Source: Treponema sp. (GTDB lineage: Bacteria > Spirochaetota > Spirochaetia > Treponematales > Treponemataceae). Taken from it: a DNA stretch of 38,279 bases. The notes below the pieces were generated by a model. The model worked only from the letters and a program-made list of their open reading frames with translations. It was not told where the DNA came from and did no database searches. The translations under genes and the position numbers were made by a program. Each line of letters opens with the position of its first letter. Position 1 is the stretch's first letter. The DNA is taken from positions 1-38,279 of the forward strand of contig JAEDGQ010000007.1 in NCBI GenBank assembly GCA_016297415.1. Direction: 5' to 3'. Positions 31,611-38,279 of the stretch are shown piece by piece.

Positions 31611-32426
31611 ATGACAGAAACACAGATTCTTGCATCAGAAATTTCATCACTTTATGGAACAATAAAACGGGCCAGAGGACCTTATCTTTATACAGCAAAA
31701 GGAGTTCGTCTTACAGACTGTTTTCAGGAAGGCGGACGGGGGATTCTTGGATGGGGAAGTGAAGGAACAAAAGCTTTTACTGTATTTAAGAATGTTATAA
31801 GCCGTGGTATAAGCGGAAGTTTTGAAACAGACTTTGGCAGCCGCAGTGATTGTAAATCTCAGCTCAGCAGGGCCGTTTCTGAACTTTTTGGAAGTGAACG
31901 CACAGCTTATATTTTTGATTCCAAAGAAAAAGCCTTAAAAGCAGCCCTCTCTGTAAGTTCACAAAGTACAAGTCTTTTCCGTCCCTGGAATACAGAAAAT
32001 GTAAACTGGCGTTCAGTTGATTGTATTGTTTTTGCACCTGTACTTCCCTGGGCAGACAGCAGCTGGATTGTAGCTGTTGATGATGAAATTGTTATAGCAG
32101 CGGCAGCTCTGGCTGATCAGACTGTAAAAATTCCAGCACCTTTAGAAGCTGCCTTTACCCGTTCTGTTTACGATCTTATTAAAGCTTTACAGAACCGGCA
32201 GGAAAAAGACTGGTTCATTTATGATACAGTTCTTACTAAATATTTTGAACGCAAAGGTCCATGGCTTTTTCCAAAAGTTCCTGAAGACAAATACTGGGAA
32301 TTTCTTACACATTGTCTTAAAAATGGAGTTGTTGTCAGTCCTGTTTATAAAGTGCCTTCAATCGTACCTTATGGTGCAGATAAAGGTTCTTTCCGGAAAC
32401 TGGAAAAGAATCCTTTTAATTTTTAA
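31611..32426 (+). CDS. Shortened aminotransferase-like protein, probably not PLP-dependent
   Basis: The 271 residues resemble a class III (fold type I) aminotransferase with the middle removed. The N-terminus RARGPYLYTAKGVRLTDCF and GGRGILGWG match the family's opening strand and glycine turn. SELFGSERTAYIFDSKEKALKAAL resembles the helix that follows the substrate-binding loop. The end (HCLKNGVVVSPVYKVPSI) resembles the C-terminal small domain. True enzymes have about 430 residues and a PLP lysine in the large domain, and I see no such segment here. The lost or replaced part suggests a non-catalytic or regulatory protein. It leads a run with a small membrane protein and an ASCH-domain protein. 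The start is the ATG at 31611, 9 nt after a -10 box. Function is unknown. Confidence 0.65.
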   Translation: MTETQILASEISSLYGTIKRARGPYLYTAKGVRLTDCFQEGGRGILGWGSEGTKAFTVFKNVISRGISGSFETDFGSRSDCKSQLSRAVSELFGSERTAYIFDSKEKALKAALSVSSQSTSLFRPWNTENVNWRSVDCIVFAPVLPWADSSWIVAVDDEIVIAAAALADQTVKIPAPLEAAFTRSVYDLIKALQNRQEKDWFIYDTVLTKYFERKGPWLFPKVPEDKYWEFLTHCLKNGVVVSPVYKVPSIVPYGADKGSFRKLEKNPFNF

Positions 32427-32443
32427 CTGAAAGCGGGTGGGGA

Positions 32444-32737
32444 ATGGTTCAGTCTGAAGTAATTTTTTATATTATAAAACTTGTTCTTGGCGGAATTGCG
32501 GCCTTTCTTGCCATTCTTTTATGGAGCCGTACACGGGACTCAGCCTGGATGGCTCTTGTTGCAGGAGCTGTTACAGGTTATGGGGGTATTGTTTACGAAA
32601 TGCTGGTAAAAATTGGAATTGTGGGTTCTATGGGTGTTTCTGTAGCTGGAATTCCACTGGCCGCACTTTTGTTTGCTGTAATACCTTCACTTTTTTATAT
32701 CCTGGGTTTTACATTAATGGTAATAAGAACAAGATAG
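32444..32737 (+). CDS. Small membrane protein with three predicted helices
   Basis: The 97-residue protein has hydrophobic helices at about 6-27, 34-55 and 64-94, and short polar loops with Arg (WSRTRDS). It ends in the basic tail RTR. I recognise no family. It begins 17 nt after the aminotransferase-like gene with a G-rich ribosome site and ends 9 nt before the ASCH gene, so the three are probably one operon. Codon use matches its neighbours. Confidence 0.75.
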   Translation: MVQSEVIFYIIKLVLGGIAAFLAILLWSRTRDSAWMALVAGAVTGYGGIVYEMLVKIGIVGSMGVSVAGIPLAALLFAVIPSLFYILGFTLMVIRTR

Positions 32738-32746
32738 GAGAAGATT

Positions 32747-33199
32747 TTGACATCCGGTCAGTTTTTTCAAAAATATTTAAAAGACAATAAAATAAAAGAA
32801 GAAGATATAGTTTATTCCGGAGAAATGTGTTTTGAAAGTTCCGGAGTTACAGGTATTGAACAGTGTGAACTTGTAAAAACAGGAAAAAAGACCTGTTGTT
32901 TTACAGCTTTTGAAAGTTTTGATATAAATCTTGAACCACTTCCTGTAGTTGGTGAAATCTATGTTGTTGAAAATACAGAAGAAAAACCATTCTGTATCAT
33001 AGAACTTGATGATGTAAAAGTGCTTCCTTTTAAAGAAGTAAGCTGGGAAATGGCCCGTCAGGAAGGTGAAGATCAAAATCTGGAAGAGTGGCGGGATAAA
33101 CAGCGGGAATATATGGAAGAAGAAGCTGCTTTATGCGGCTTTGATTTTACAGATGAAAGTCTTGTTGTATTTGAACATTTCCATGTGATTTATAAGTAA
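32747..33199 (+). CDS. ASCH-domain protein
   Basis: The 150-residue protein matches the ASCH fold, a PUA-like beta-barrel thought to bind RNA or nucleotides. Visible signatures are FESFDINLEPLPVVGEIYVV, the ELDDVKVLPFKEVSWEMARQ strand-helix, EGEDQNLEEWRDKQREYM and the closing FEHFHVIYK. Known relatives include coactivator ASC-1 homologues and N4-acetylcytidine amidohydrolases, but the specific activity cannot be told here. Translation starts at a TTG preceded by AGGAGA (32737-32742). No ATG fits as well. It is the third gene of the run starting at 31611. Confidence 0.75.
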   Translation: MTSGQFFQKYLKDNKIKEEDIVYSGEMCFESSGVTGIEQCELVKTGKKTCCFTAFESFDINLEPLPVVGEIYVVENTEEKPFCIIELDDVKVLPFKEVSWEMARQEGEDQNLEEWRDKQREYMEEEAALCGFDFTDESLVVFEHFHVIYK

Positions 33200-33202
33200 A
33201 CA

Positions 33203-33232
33203 TGGTATAATTAATAAATCCGTAATTACGGA
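33203..33232 (+). promoter_or_regulatory. Extended -10 promoter and 14-bp palindrome before a small membrane-protein gene
   Basis: TGGTATAAT (33203-33211) is an extended -10 box. TCCGTAATTACGGA (33219-33232) is a perfect palindrome beginning at the expected transcription start and ending against the ribosome site AAAGGAG. In DNA it could be an operator; in RNA it could form a hairpin that limits ribosome access. Confidence 0.5.
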
Positions 33233-33247
33233 AAGGAGAATATTTAT

Positions 33248-33652
33248 ATGTCTAGCAAATCTAATGGTTCTATCTTCTGGATGGTATTAAACATTGCTGT
33301 AGGTGCAATGCTTGCTATCGGTGGTATCTGGGCTCTTCAGAATGGCGGTGACTTTGGATGTGAGGCACTTACAGGTATGTTTAGCGGCGATATGAAAAAT
33401 ATCGTTCGTATCGTATTTGGTGTAATTGAACTTCTTTCAGGTATTTTCATCATCCTTCAGCTTTTTATCGGTGACAGAATGGGTAAACTTGGCTCAATCC
33501 TTAAACTGATTATCGTAATCGTTTGGGCTATTGCTATTATTATGGCAGACTTCCTTAACGGCGGATTCCTTAAGCCAAACTTCCTTAATTGGACTTATGA
33601 ACTTGCAATGCACCTGATTGTTCTTTGTGCTCTTCTTGTAACAAGAGACTAA
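33248..33652 (+). CDS. Small four-helix membrane protein, function unknown
   Basis: The 134 residues have predicted membrane helices at about 8-26, 52-74, 80-102 and 115-131, Gly-rich in the first. A short acidic segment (GGDFGCEALTGMFSGDMKN) lies between helices 1 and 2. No family is recognised. The start at 33248 has a strong AAAGGAG site and an own promoter, so it is separate from the ASCH gene 48 nt upstream. Codon choice and the ribosome site suggest high expression. A shared bidirectional terminator follows. Confidence 0.78.
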   Translation: MSSKSNGSIFWMVLNIAVGAMLAIGGIWALQNGGDFGCEALTGMFSGDMKNIVRIVFGVIELLSGIFIILQLFIGDRMGKLGSILKLIIVIVWAIAIIMADFLNGGFLKPNFLNWTYELAMHLIVLCALLVTRD

Positions 33653-33668
33653 GAATAATCAATAAAAA

Positions 33669-33701
33669 AAATCCTGCTTCAAAAAAAGCAGGATTTTTTT
33701 T
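33669..33701. terminator. Bidirectional intrinsic terminator
   Basis: AATCCTGCTT and AAGCAGGATT form a perfect 10-bp stem with a 6-nt loop, with a T-run on the right and an A-run on the left. It can end both the plus-strand membrane-protein gene and the minus-strand tRNA gene. Confidence 0.92.
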
Positions 33702-33707
33702 GTCTTA

Positions 33708-33781
33708 TGATTCCAACGCGAGTCGAACGCGCGACCTTCCGCTTAGGAGGCGGATGCTCTATCCAGCTGAGCTACGGAATC
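33708..33781 (-). tRNA. tRNA-Arg (anticodon CCU)
   Basis: On the minus strand a complete cloverleaf is visible. The acceptor stem is GATTCCG/TGGAATC, the D-arm is GCTCAGCTGGATAGAGC, the anticodon stem TCCGC/GCGGA has loop CTCCTAA giving anticodon CCU (reads AGG), and the T-arm is CGCG-TTCGACT-CGCG. The discriminator base is A. The 3' CCA is not encoded and must be added enzymatically. It stands alone, with a terminator directly after it. Confidence 0.96.
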
Positions 33782-33871
33782 AAAGTATATTCAATGTATC
33801 AGAAAAACAATGGTTTTACAATTATAGGGTGTAAATAAAAAAACTGCTGCTTTTTTTTTATTCTCGTCTTC

Positions 33872-34711
33872 TTAGAAATTGTAATAAACTCCCCGTTCTG
33901 CAAAACCTGCAAATCCTTTGTTTTCAGGTTTGAAATCTTTGAAATTTTCGCCATAGTGACAAAGGAACATTTTGTTTTTTATAGATTCCGGAAGAGTGCA
34001 AAGCTCCTTGAATGAAGCATGAACACCACCTTCGTAGAACTGACAGTCATGAAAGTAAGTTTCCGGTTTATAAGTTTCTTCAAGCATATCAAGAAGAGGT
34101 TTGTCAAAAAGTGTGTCACCGGAAAAGAAAACACGGTTGTCTATTAAAACACCCACAGAATAAAATGTTTTATTCCAGTCATTTGTACCGCAGTTTATAT
34201 GAAGGGTGCGGATAAGCTTAACATTAATTGAACCGCAGTTTGCTTCATAAACTGGACGGAGTGTGTTTTTTAGTTCAACAGGTTTTATCTGCTGAAAATA
34301 ATCTTCGAATGTAAAAAACTTTCCTTTTGCACTCTCTTCTCCGAAAGTGCATCCTCCTTTCAGACTGTTTTCCCAGAGAAGTTTTTTATATTCATCAGTG
34401 ATTACAATTTTAGGTTTTTTGCCGGCGATATAACGGCCGGCTAAAGCCATTTCTTCAAGTCCGCCAATATGGTCAGCATGAGAGTGTGTAGGTAATACAT
34501 TCTGGATTTGTGAAATTGGTGTGTTGTATGTGCTTAAAGCGTAGGGACAGATGGTTCCGCAGTCAATAAGAAGATGGTCTTTTCCCTTGATGACAAGAAG
34601 GTTGGTTTGAAAATTTACCTTGTTGAATGCGCTGCCTGTTCCGACAAAAAACAACTGCAATCTGCCATCGTTTGTAAGCTGAATTTTGTCCTTTAATTCA
34701 CTTTTTACCAT
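33872..34711 (-). CDS. Metallo-beta-lactamase-fold hydrolase (RNase Z-like)
   Basis: The 279-residue protein has the MBL metal-binding motif HSHADHIGG (His76, His78, Asp80, His81), the opening GTGSA strand as in RNase Z-type enzymes, GDTLFD as the metal-bridging aspartate region and a late LCHYGENF histidine. The fold suits phosphodiester or ester hydrolysis. Without an exosite arm, true tRNA 3'-end processing is not assured. I chose the ATG at 34711. A longer frame back to 34867 would overlap the HAD gene and adds a non-homologous, low-quality leader. TATAATTAATTT ends 10 nt before this ATG, so it may have its own promoter despite lying 46 nt after the HAD gene. Confidence 0.85.
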   Translation of the reverse strand: MVKSELKDKIQLTNDGRLQLFFVGTGSAFNKVNFQTNLLVIKGKDHLLIDCGTICPYALSTYNTPISQIQNVLPTHSHADHIGGLEEMALAGRYIAGKKPKIVITDEYKKLLWENSLKGGCTFGEESAKGKFFTFEDYFQQIKPVELKNTLRPVYEANCGSINVKLIRTLHINCGTNDWNKTFYSVGVLIDNRVFFSGDTLFDKPLLDMLEETYKPETYFHDCQFYEGGVHASFKELCTLPESIKNKMFLCHYGENFKDFKPENKGFAGFAERGVYYNF

Positions 34712-34757
34712 ATAATACCTGAAATTAATTATAACACATAATGCATTTAGTAACCAT

Positions 34758-35432
34758 TTATAAGGACCAGGAATTCTCCGAAATTGAAAGTTTATATACG
34801 TCAGAAACTCCGTCAACCAGTACAGCTCCCATGCCAAGTTGAAGTGGAAGTGCAAGGTCAATGTCATATCTGTCGCCTATGCTGATACACTGACTGTAAC
34901 TGACCGGACACCCCAGGTCCTCAGAGGCTTTTTGCACAGCAAGATCAAAAATCGCTTTATCTGGTTTTGATTTTCCGGTTGTATCAAGACCAATTATTTC
35001 TTTTATCAGGTGAGAAATACCGATTGCTTCCAGTGTTTTTCTGGCAGGAAGAACAGGATTGTTTGTTACGCATATCAGATAATACTTTTTCGACAGAGAA
35101 GTGAGGGTGTTTATTAGAGTCTGGTCTTTTTTTAAGAAATCACCAGGTTCAAAAAGTGTTTTTCTCCACTGTATGCTTGTTTCGATGGAAATGCCAAAGT
35201 GAGTCAAAAGATTTCCAAGACTGATTTTCTGTCCTTCGTGGTCCCGGGCCCATTTCCGTCTGAAGTCAGAAACAAGTTTTCTGGCTTCATCTGCAGAAAT
35301 TCCTCTCAGTTTGGCAAAGTGCCGCACCTGACTGTCAATCTGCTCGCGGGCATACACAGGATTTGTATAGAGAGTTGAATCAATATCGAATATTAAAACC
35401 CTGGGATTAGCAGGAAGAGAAAAAGTCTTCAA
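34758..35432 (-). CDS. HAD-family hydrolase (pyrimidine 5'-nucleotidase/phosphatase-like)
   Basis: The 224 residues carry all four HAD motifs: FDIDST with nucleophile Asp16 and Asp18, VTNNP, the lysine in KSKPDKAIF, and GDRYDIDL for magnesium. A helical cap follows motif I (EQIDSQVRHFAKLRGISADEA). The pattern resembles SDT1/PHM8-type 5'-nucleotidases and phosphoglycolate phosphatases; the substrate cannot be assigned. Translation appears to start at a TTG 15 nt after the sugar kinase stop, with AGGG upstream, so it is probably co-transcribed with that kinase. Confidence 0.85.
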   Translation of the reverse strand: MKTFSLPANPRVLIFDIDSTLYTNPVYAREQIDSQVRHFAKLRGISADEARKLVSDFRRKWARDHEGQKISLGNLLTHFGISIETSIQWRKTLFEPGDFLKKDQTLINTLTSLSKKYYLICVTNNPVLPARKTLEAIGISHLIKEIIGLDTTGKSKPDKAIFDLAVQKASEDLGCPVSYSQCISIGDRYDIDLALPLQLGMGAVLVDGVSDVYKLSISENSWSL

Positions 35433-35447
35433 CGGTTTCTAACCCTG

Positions 35448-36710
35448 TTAGGCGTGGTCTGCAGGTACTGCAGGTGATAAAGTTTTTGCTTTTTTTACAA
35501 GTGCGAAAGCTGCTTCTTCAATTGAGTCGTAATAGCCCAGGGATACTCTTGCCAGAATATTGTCTCCAACAAGTTCCGCATCAACACATTCCGTAATACT
35601 GATAGGAATGCAGAGGGTGTCACATTTTACCTGAGTCCATCGTTCATTCAGAGCCTGACCGCCTGTAATTGTCATTGAGCGTGGGAAAGGAAGTCCTGCC
35701 TGAGTACTTGCTTTTTTCAGAATATTAATTGCAGCCCAAAGCTGATGTGTAACATCATGAATAATCATAATTCCTTCTTTCTGCTGTTCTTCAGAAAGAA
35801 TTTTCTCTGTTCCTGGTTCATTATAGTCTACAATCTGTGCTACAAGATTTTTATGTGTAAATTTCTGCCCCAGTTCTTTTTCGATTTTTTCTTTATAATC
35901 TGCAAAGCGTTTTCCGGTGTCTGGAATCAGAACGCTGGCATTCCACATACCAGGAATGATTGATGGCAGTGTGCGGATTTCCGGTGCTTCCAGAGGTACT
36001 GGTGTACAGAGGTTAATTCCTTCGCTTGAACCTGACCGGTCACACATAGTGCCTGTATCAAGAGTATCTGTGCCGATAAGAGCTGCAATAAAGTCCGGAG
36101 CACCACAGAAAACAGGTGTGCCTTCAGGAAGGCCTGTTTCAGCTGCAGCCTGTGGTGTTACTTTACCGGCAAGAGCTCCAGGTTTTACAAAAGGAGGAAG
36201 TTTTTTTATCTCGTCAGCAGAGAAACCTTCTTTTTTAAGCTGTTCTTCTGTCCAGTAAATTTCTCTGTATCTTTCTTCCGGCAGAATTGTAACTGCATTG
36301 TCTGTAAGTCTGTAGATAAGATATTCAGGTCCGTTTAAAATGTATTTAGCTTCATACCAGTGGTGAGTGTGAAGTTTTCTGAATCCGTCTAATCTTGGCA
36401 ATAAGAGTGATTTTGAATCTGTAACTGTAGTTGGAGTTTTTTGTGACCACATTAAAGTTAAACCATCATTGCTTACAATTGTAGGTCCATTACCAGAAAT
36501 ACAGATAGCTTCAATACCAGTATCAGGAGCTTTTGTTTTAAGTTCTTCAAAAGCCTCTTTTAAAGCAGGTACCCATTTTCTTGCAAGTCTGTCCTGATCT
36601 TTTGTTTTGTATAAGGCTCTTCCATAGGCAATACTTTTTGGACTGTCTGCCATGTAAGCAGCTTTAAGGGAAGAGGATCCGATATCAACACATAAAATAG
36701 CTTCTTTCAT
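35448..36710 (-). CDS. FGGY-family carbohydrate kinase
   Basis: The 420-residue protein has the FGGY fold: CVDIGSSSLKAAY at the N-terminus (ATP phosphate loop), the central GAPDFIAALIGTDTLDTG segment and the C-terminal TITGGQALNERWTQVKCD nucleotide-binding motif. FGGY kinases phosphorylate sugars such as xylulose, gluconate or glycerol. The substrate is not evident, and 420 residues is shorter than the usual 480-510. The ATG at 36710 follows GGAGA. A HAD phosphatase gene follows after 15 nt. A link to use of pectin-derived sugars is possible, but only because of distance along the chromosome. Confidence 0.87.
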   Translation of the reverse strand: MKEAILCVDIGSSSLKAAYMADSPKSIAYGRALYKTKDQDRLARKWVPALKEAFEELKTKAPDTGIEAICISGNGPTIVSNDGLTLMWSQKTPTTVTDSKSLLLPRLDGFRKLHTHHWYEAKYILNGPEYLIYRLTDNAVTILPEERYREIYWTEEQLKKEGFSADEIKKLPPFVKPGALAGKVTPQAAAETGLPEGTPVFCGAPDFIAALIGTDTLDTGTMCDRSGSSEGINLCTPVPLEAPEIRTLPSIIPGMWNASVLIPDTGKRFADYKEKIEKELGQKFTHKNLVAQIVDYNEPGTEKILSEEQQKEGIMIIHDVTHQLWAAINILKKASTQAGLPFPRSMTITGGQALNERWTQVKCDTLCIPISITECVDAELVGDNILARVSLGYYDSIEEAAFALVKKAKTLSPAVPADHA

Positions 36711-36780
36711 ATAGTTCTCCAGATTACAGAGTTAATTTTACAGCATTTTGTGCTTTTTGAGAAAAACAAATAGTTAAAAT

Positions 36781-36809
36781 AAAAAAAACGGCAGCCTGAA
36801 AGACTGCCG
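36781..36809 (-). terminator. Intrinsic terminator after prs
   Basis: On the minus strand CGGCAG and CTGCCG form a stem with a 9-nt loop, followed by eight Ts. It lies 9 nt past the prs stop and separates prs from the kinase gene. Confidence 0.9.
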
Positions 36810-36818
36810 CTTTTGTGT

Positions 36819-38075
36819 TTATGCCTTTGGTTCGTCTTCTTTCTTGATTAGTTTGTCAATGATTGTACGGTTGTCAAGAAGGTCTGAAAGGCTCTGGTTG
36901 TGGTGAATGCGTGTAATAACATTTGCAAAAAGACCAGAAACATTTGTACTGATGAACCATTCTTTGTCTTTAAGATCAGGATGGTATACGGCGTTTGTAC
37001 CGATGATGCGGTAGAACTGTCCCTTTTTGTAAGCTTCATCGAAAAGTTCGATAGCATTACCTGTAAAGAATGGAAGAGAAATTGCAGCAATTACTTTTGT
37101 TGCCCCCTGTTCCTGAAGGAATGACATAGCTTTAAGGAGTGTACCACCAGTACCAAGCATATCGTCTGCCAGGAAGGCAACTTTACCTTTTACATCACCA
37201 AGAAGTTTTACACTCTTGATATTTGTAGATTTTGCATCCTGAGTAACGATAGAGTAGTCTCTTTCTTTGTAGATCATTGCCAGAGGTACTTTAAGACCTG
37301 TAGCATAGAACTTGTTACGGTCAATGGCACCTGTATCCGGAGATACAACAACCAGGTCTTCTTTTTCAGGACCTGAAAGATTTACAACCTTTGTAAGTTC
37401 ACGGATTACCTGATATGAAGCATGAAGGTTTTCAAGGTGTGTTGTATTAAATGCGTTTACGATTTCGCGTGAGTGAATATCGAGAGTGATTACACGATCT
37501 ACTCCCCGCATTTCGTAAATGTGGCAGAGGAGGGCAGCTGTCAAACCTTCACGGCCCTTCTTTTTGTGCTGACGGCTGTATGGGAATGCAGGAAGTACAA
37601 GTGTAATTGATTTTGAACCGGCCTGCTGAACAGCGTCGATTGTTACAAGAAGTGTCATTACATGGTCATTTACTGAGAATGTAACTGTATTTTTTCCACC
37701 GTTCATTTCGATTGGAAGGTGGTTTTCTGCATCCTGGAAGATGTATACATCTTTACCGCGTACAGAATCAAGAAGTTCAGCTTTTACTTCGCCGTTAGCA
37801 AACCATGTGAACTGTGTGTTGATCTTGAAATTTGGAGCACGATATTTGTCGATTGCACCTTTAACTACCAGGTCAGATGTAACCATATCGTTGCGATAGT
37901 TAAGATCCTGAATCAACTTATCCTTGTCTAAATCATAACGTTTGGAAATTACGTCGTTTTTAAGTGTAAAACGATGTTTGTACATGTGACGGAGATGTGT
38001 AATAACTTCATCAGCAAAAGCTGCTCCACCAGGACAAGCAATAATACCAAGATTTGTTGGCTCAGAATAAGGCAT
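36819..38075 (-). CDS. prs: Ribose-phosphate pyrophosphokinase (PRPP synthetase), long variant
   Basis: PRPP synthetase makes phosphoribosyl pyrophosphate from ribose 5-phosphate and ATP for nucleotide, His, Trp and NAD synthesis. Conserved segments are WFANGEVKAELLDSVRGKDVYIFQ, LPAFPYSRQHKKKGRE (catalytic loop region), LDIHSREI, VVVSPDTGAIDRNKF and the PRPP loop DDMLGTGGT. At 418 residues it is about 100 longer than the usual 310-320. Extra sequence lies near the N-terminus (about residues 30-75) and in the central part. The PRPP loop has Gly where many bacterial enzymes have Asp (DDMIDTAGT). The ATG at 38075 has CTGGAG upstream, and a sigma70-like promoter with flanking repeats lies at 38110-38139. 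Confidence 0.9.
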   Translation of the reverse strand: MPYSEPTNLGIIACPGGAAFADEVITHLRHMYKHRFTLKNDVISKRYDLDKDKLIQDLNYRNDMVTSDLVVKGAIDKYRAPNFKINTQFTWFANGEVKAELLDSVRGKDVYIFQDAENHLPIEMNGGKNTVTFSVNDHVMTLLVTIDAVQQAGSKSITLVLPAFPYSRQHKKKGREGLTAALLCHIYEMRGVDRVITLDIHSREIVNAFNTTHLENLHASYQVIRELTKVVNLSGPEKEDLVVVSPDTGAIDRNKFYATGLKVPLAMIYKERDYSIVTQDAKSTNIKSVKLLGDVKGKVAFLADDMLGTGGTLLKAMSFLQEQGATKVIAAISLPFFTGNAIELFDEAYKKGQFYRIIGTNAVYHPDLKDKEWFISTNVSGLFANVITRIHHNQSLSDLLDNRTIIDKLIKKEDEPKA

Positions 38076-38109
38076 TTTGAACTCCAGAAAATATAATGAT
38101 AATACGCTA

Positions 38110-38139
38110 ATACTAGCACTTTGATACCTTAGTGGTCAA
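38110..38139 (-). promoter_or_regulatory. Sigma70-type promoter of prs with flanking TACGCTA sites
   Basis: On the minus strand TTGACC, an 18-nt spacer and TAGTAT form a good promoter about 35 nt before the ATG. The heptamer TACGCTA (plus-strand reading) lies at 38103-38109, on the expected transcription start. Confidence 0.5.
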
Positions 38140-38144
38140 TAATT

Positions 38145-38162
38145 TACGCTATATGTAGCGTA
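38145..38162. promoter_or_regulatory. Palindrome TACGCTA-N4-TAGCGTA, candidate operator
   Basis: A perfect inverted repeat of 7-base arms lies just upstream of the prs -35 box and between prs and a possible divergent promoter at 38171-38201. With the single site at 38103 it frames the prs promoter. Regulator unknown. Confidence 0.5.
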
Positions 38163-38170
38163 TGGATTCT

Positions 38171-38201
38171 TTTACATCTGTAGGGCAAACGCATTATAAT
38201 A
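38171..38201 (+). promoter_or_regulatory. Divergent promoter-like region with the shared 18-bp sequence
   Basis: TTTACA at 38171, a 19-nt spacer and TATAAT at 38196 suggest a plus-strand promoter leading out of the window. It contains AGGGCAAACGCATTATAA (38182-38199), also found at 36-53 in inverted orientation. An ATG at 38216 (within AAAATGGC) opens a frame of 21 codons to the window edge, which may be the start of a gene, but this is too short to support a product. Confidence 0.38.
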
Positions 38202-38250
38202 TATTCCCTGCTAAAATGGCTTCCGGTCGTGAAAACGTCTTGTCGAAACC

Positions 38251-38264
38251 GCATGCTAGCATGC
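38251..38264. repeat. 14-bp palindrome at the window edge
   Basis: GCATGCTAGCATGC is a perfect palindrome within unusually GC-rich DNA that continues to the end. It may be inside a coding region beginning at 38216, so its role cannot be judged here. Confidence 0.4.
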
Positions 38265-38279
38265 TACACGCGTTTTGTG

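Noticed and set aside
34712..34867. Longer start for the metallo-beta-lactamase-fold protein
   Set aside because: It would overlap the HAD gene by 110 nt and add a leader unlike the family; the ATG at 34711 begins just before the conserved fold.
36072..36079. GCCGATAA, a perfect sigma28 -10 word
   Set aside because: It lies inside the FGGY kinase gene and no TAAA occurs 15 nt upstream.

Overview
The window looks like chromosomal DNA of a pectin-degrading Treponema (Spirochaetes), probably host-associated. The evidence is AT-rich coding DNA with spirochaete-type genes (fliS-flgN pair, a long PRPP synthetase, an HTH-membrane protein next to rimO), exported lipoproteins with spirochaete-style lipoboxes, and three secreted or surface pectate lyases. 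The species cannot be fixed from the sequence alone. No phage, plasmid, IS transposase or CRISPR array is visible.

Layout. 1-6.1 kb (minus strand): a predicted outer-membrane protein of unknown function, a SPOR-domain protein behind a sigma28-type promoter, then polA-coaE with a 1-nt stop/start overlap. 6.2-7.2 kb (plus): fliS and a FlgN-like chaperone behind a second sigma28-type promoter. 7.4-15.2 kb (plus): a tight housekeeping run, ftsH, a lolA-like gene, a rodZ-like gene, rimO and pcrA, closed by an intrinsic terminator. 15.7-24.4 kb (plus): a pectin locus with a 1521-residue PL1 pectate lyase carrying many Ig-like domains, a lipoprotein with repeated C2H2-like zinc-finger motifs, and a PL9 pectate lyase. 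24.5-29.1 kb (plus): purU and gatC-gatA-gatB. 29.5-31.3 kb (plus): a second PL1 lipoprotein lyase. 31.6-33.7 kb (plus): a shrunken aminotransferase-like protein, two small membrane proteins and an ASCH-domain protein. 33.7-38.1 kb (minus): tRNA-Arg(CCU), a metallo-beta-lactamase-fold hydrolase, a HAD phosphatase, an FGGY sugar kinase and prs.

How the parts fit. The three lyases and the zinc-finger lipoprotein are all predicted lipid-anchored and share a beta-rich, non-catalytic domain that may bind pectin. Together they look like a cell-surface system for holding and cutting homogalacturonan. Sugar kinase, phosphatase and PRPP synthetase genes lie a few kb away, but nothing in the sequence links them to pectin.

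Intergenic DNA is unusually rich in repeats. Four copies of a hairpin-bounded mosaic element (family A) lie downstream of genes and have covarying terminal stems, so they probably act as terminators. There are also three copies of a GC-rich REP-like element (family B), one element with inverted ends, and several short tandem repeats. Further points of interest are genes whose start codon lies 6-9 nt from a -10 box, a shared T-run/G-run leader before two pectin genes, and an 18-bp promoter-like sequence present in diverged form at both ends of the window.
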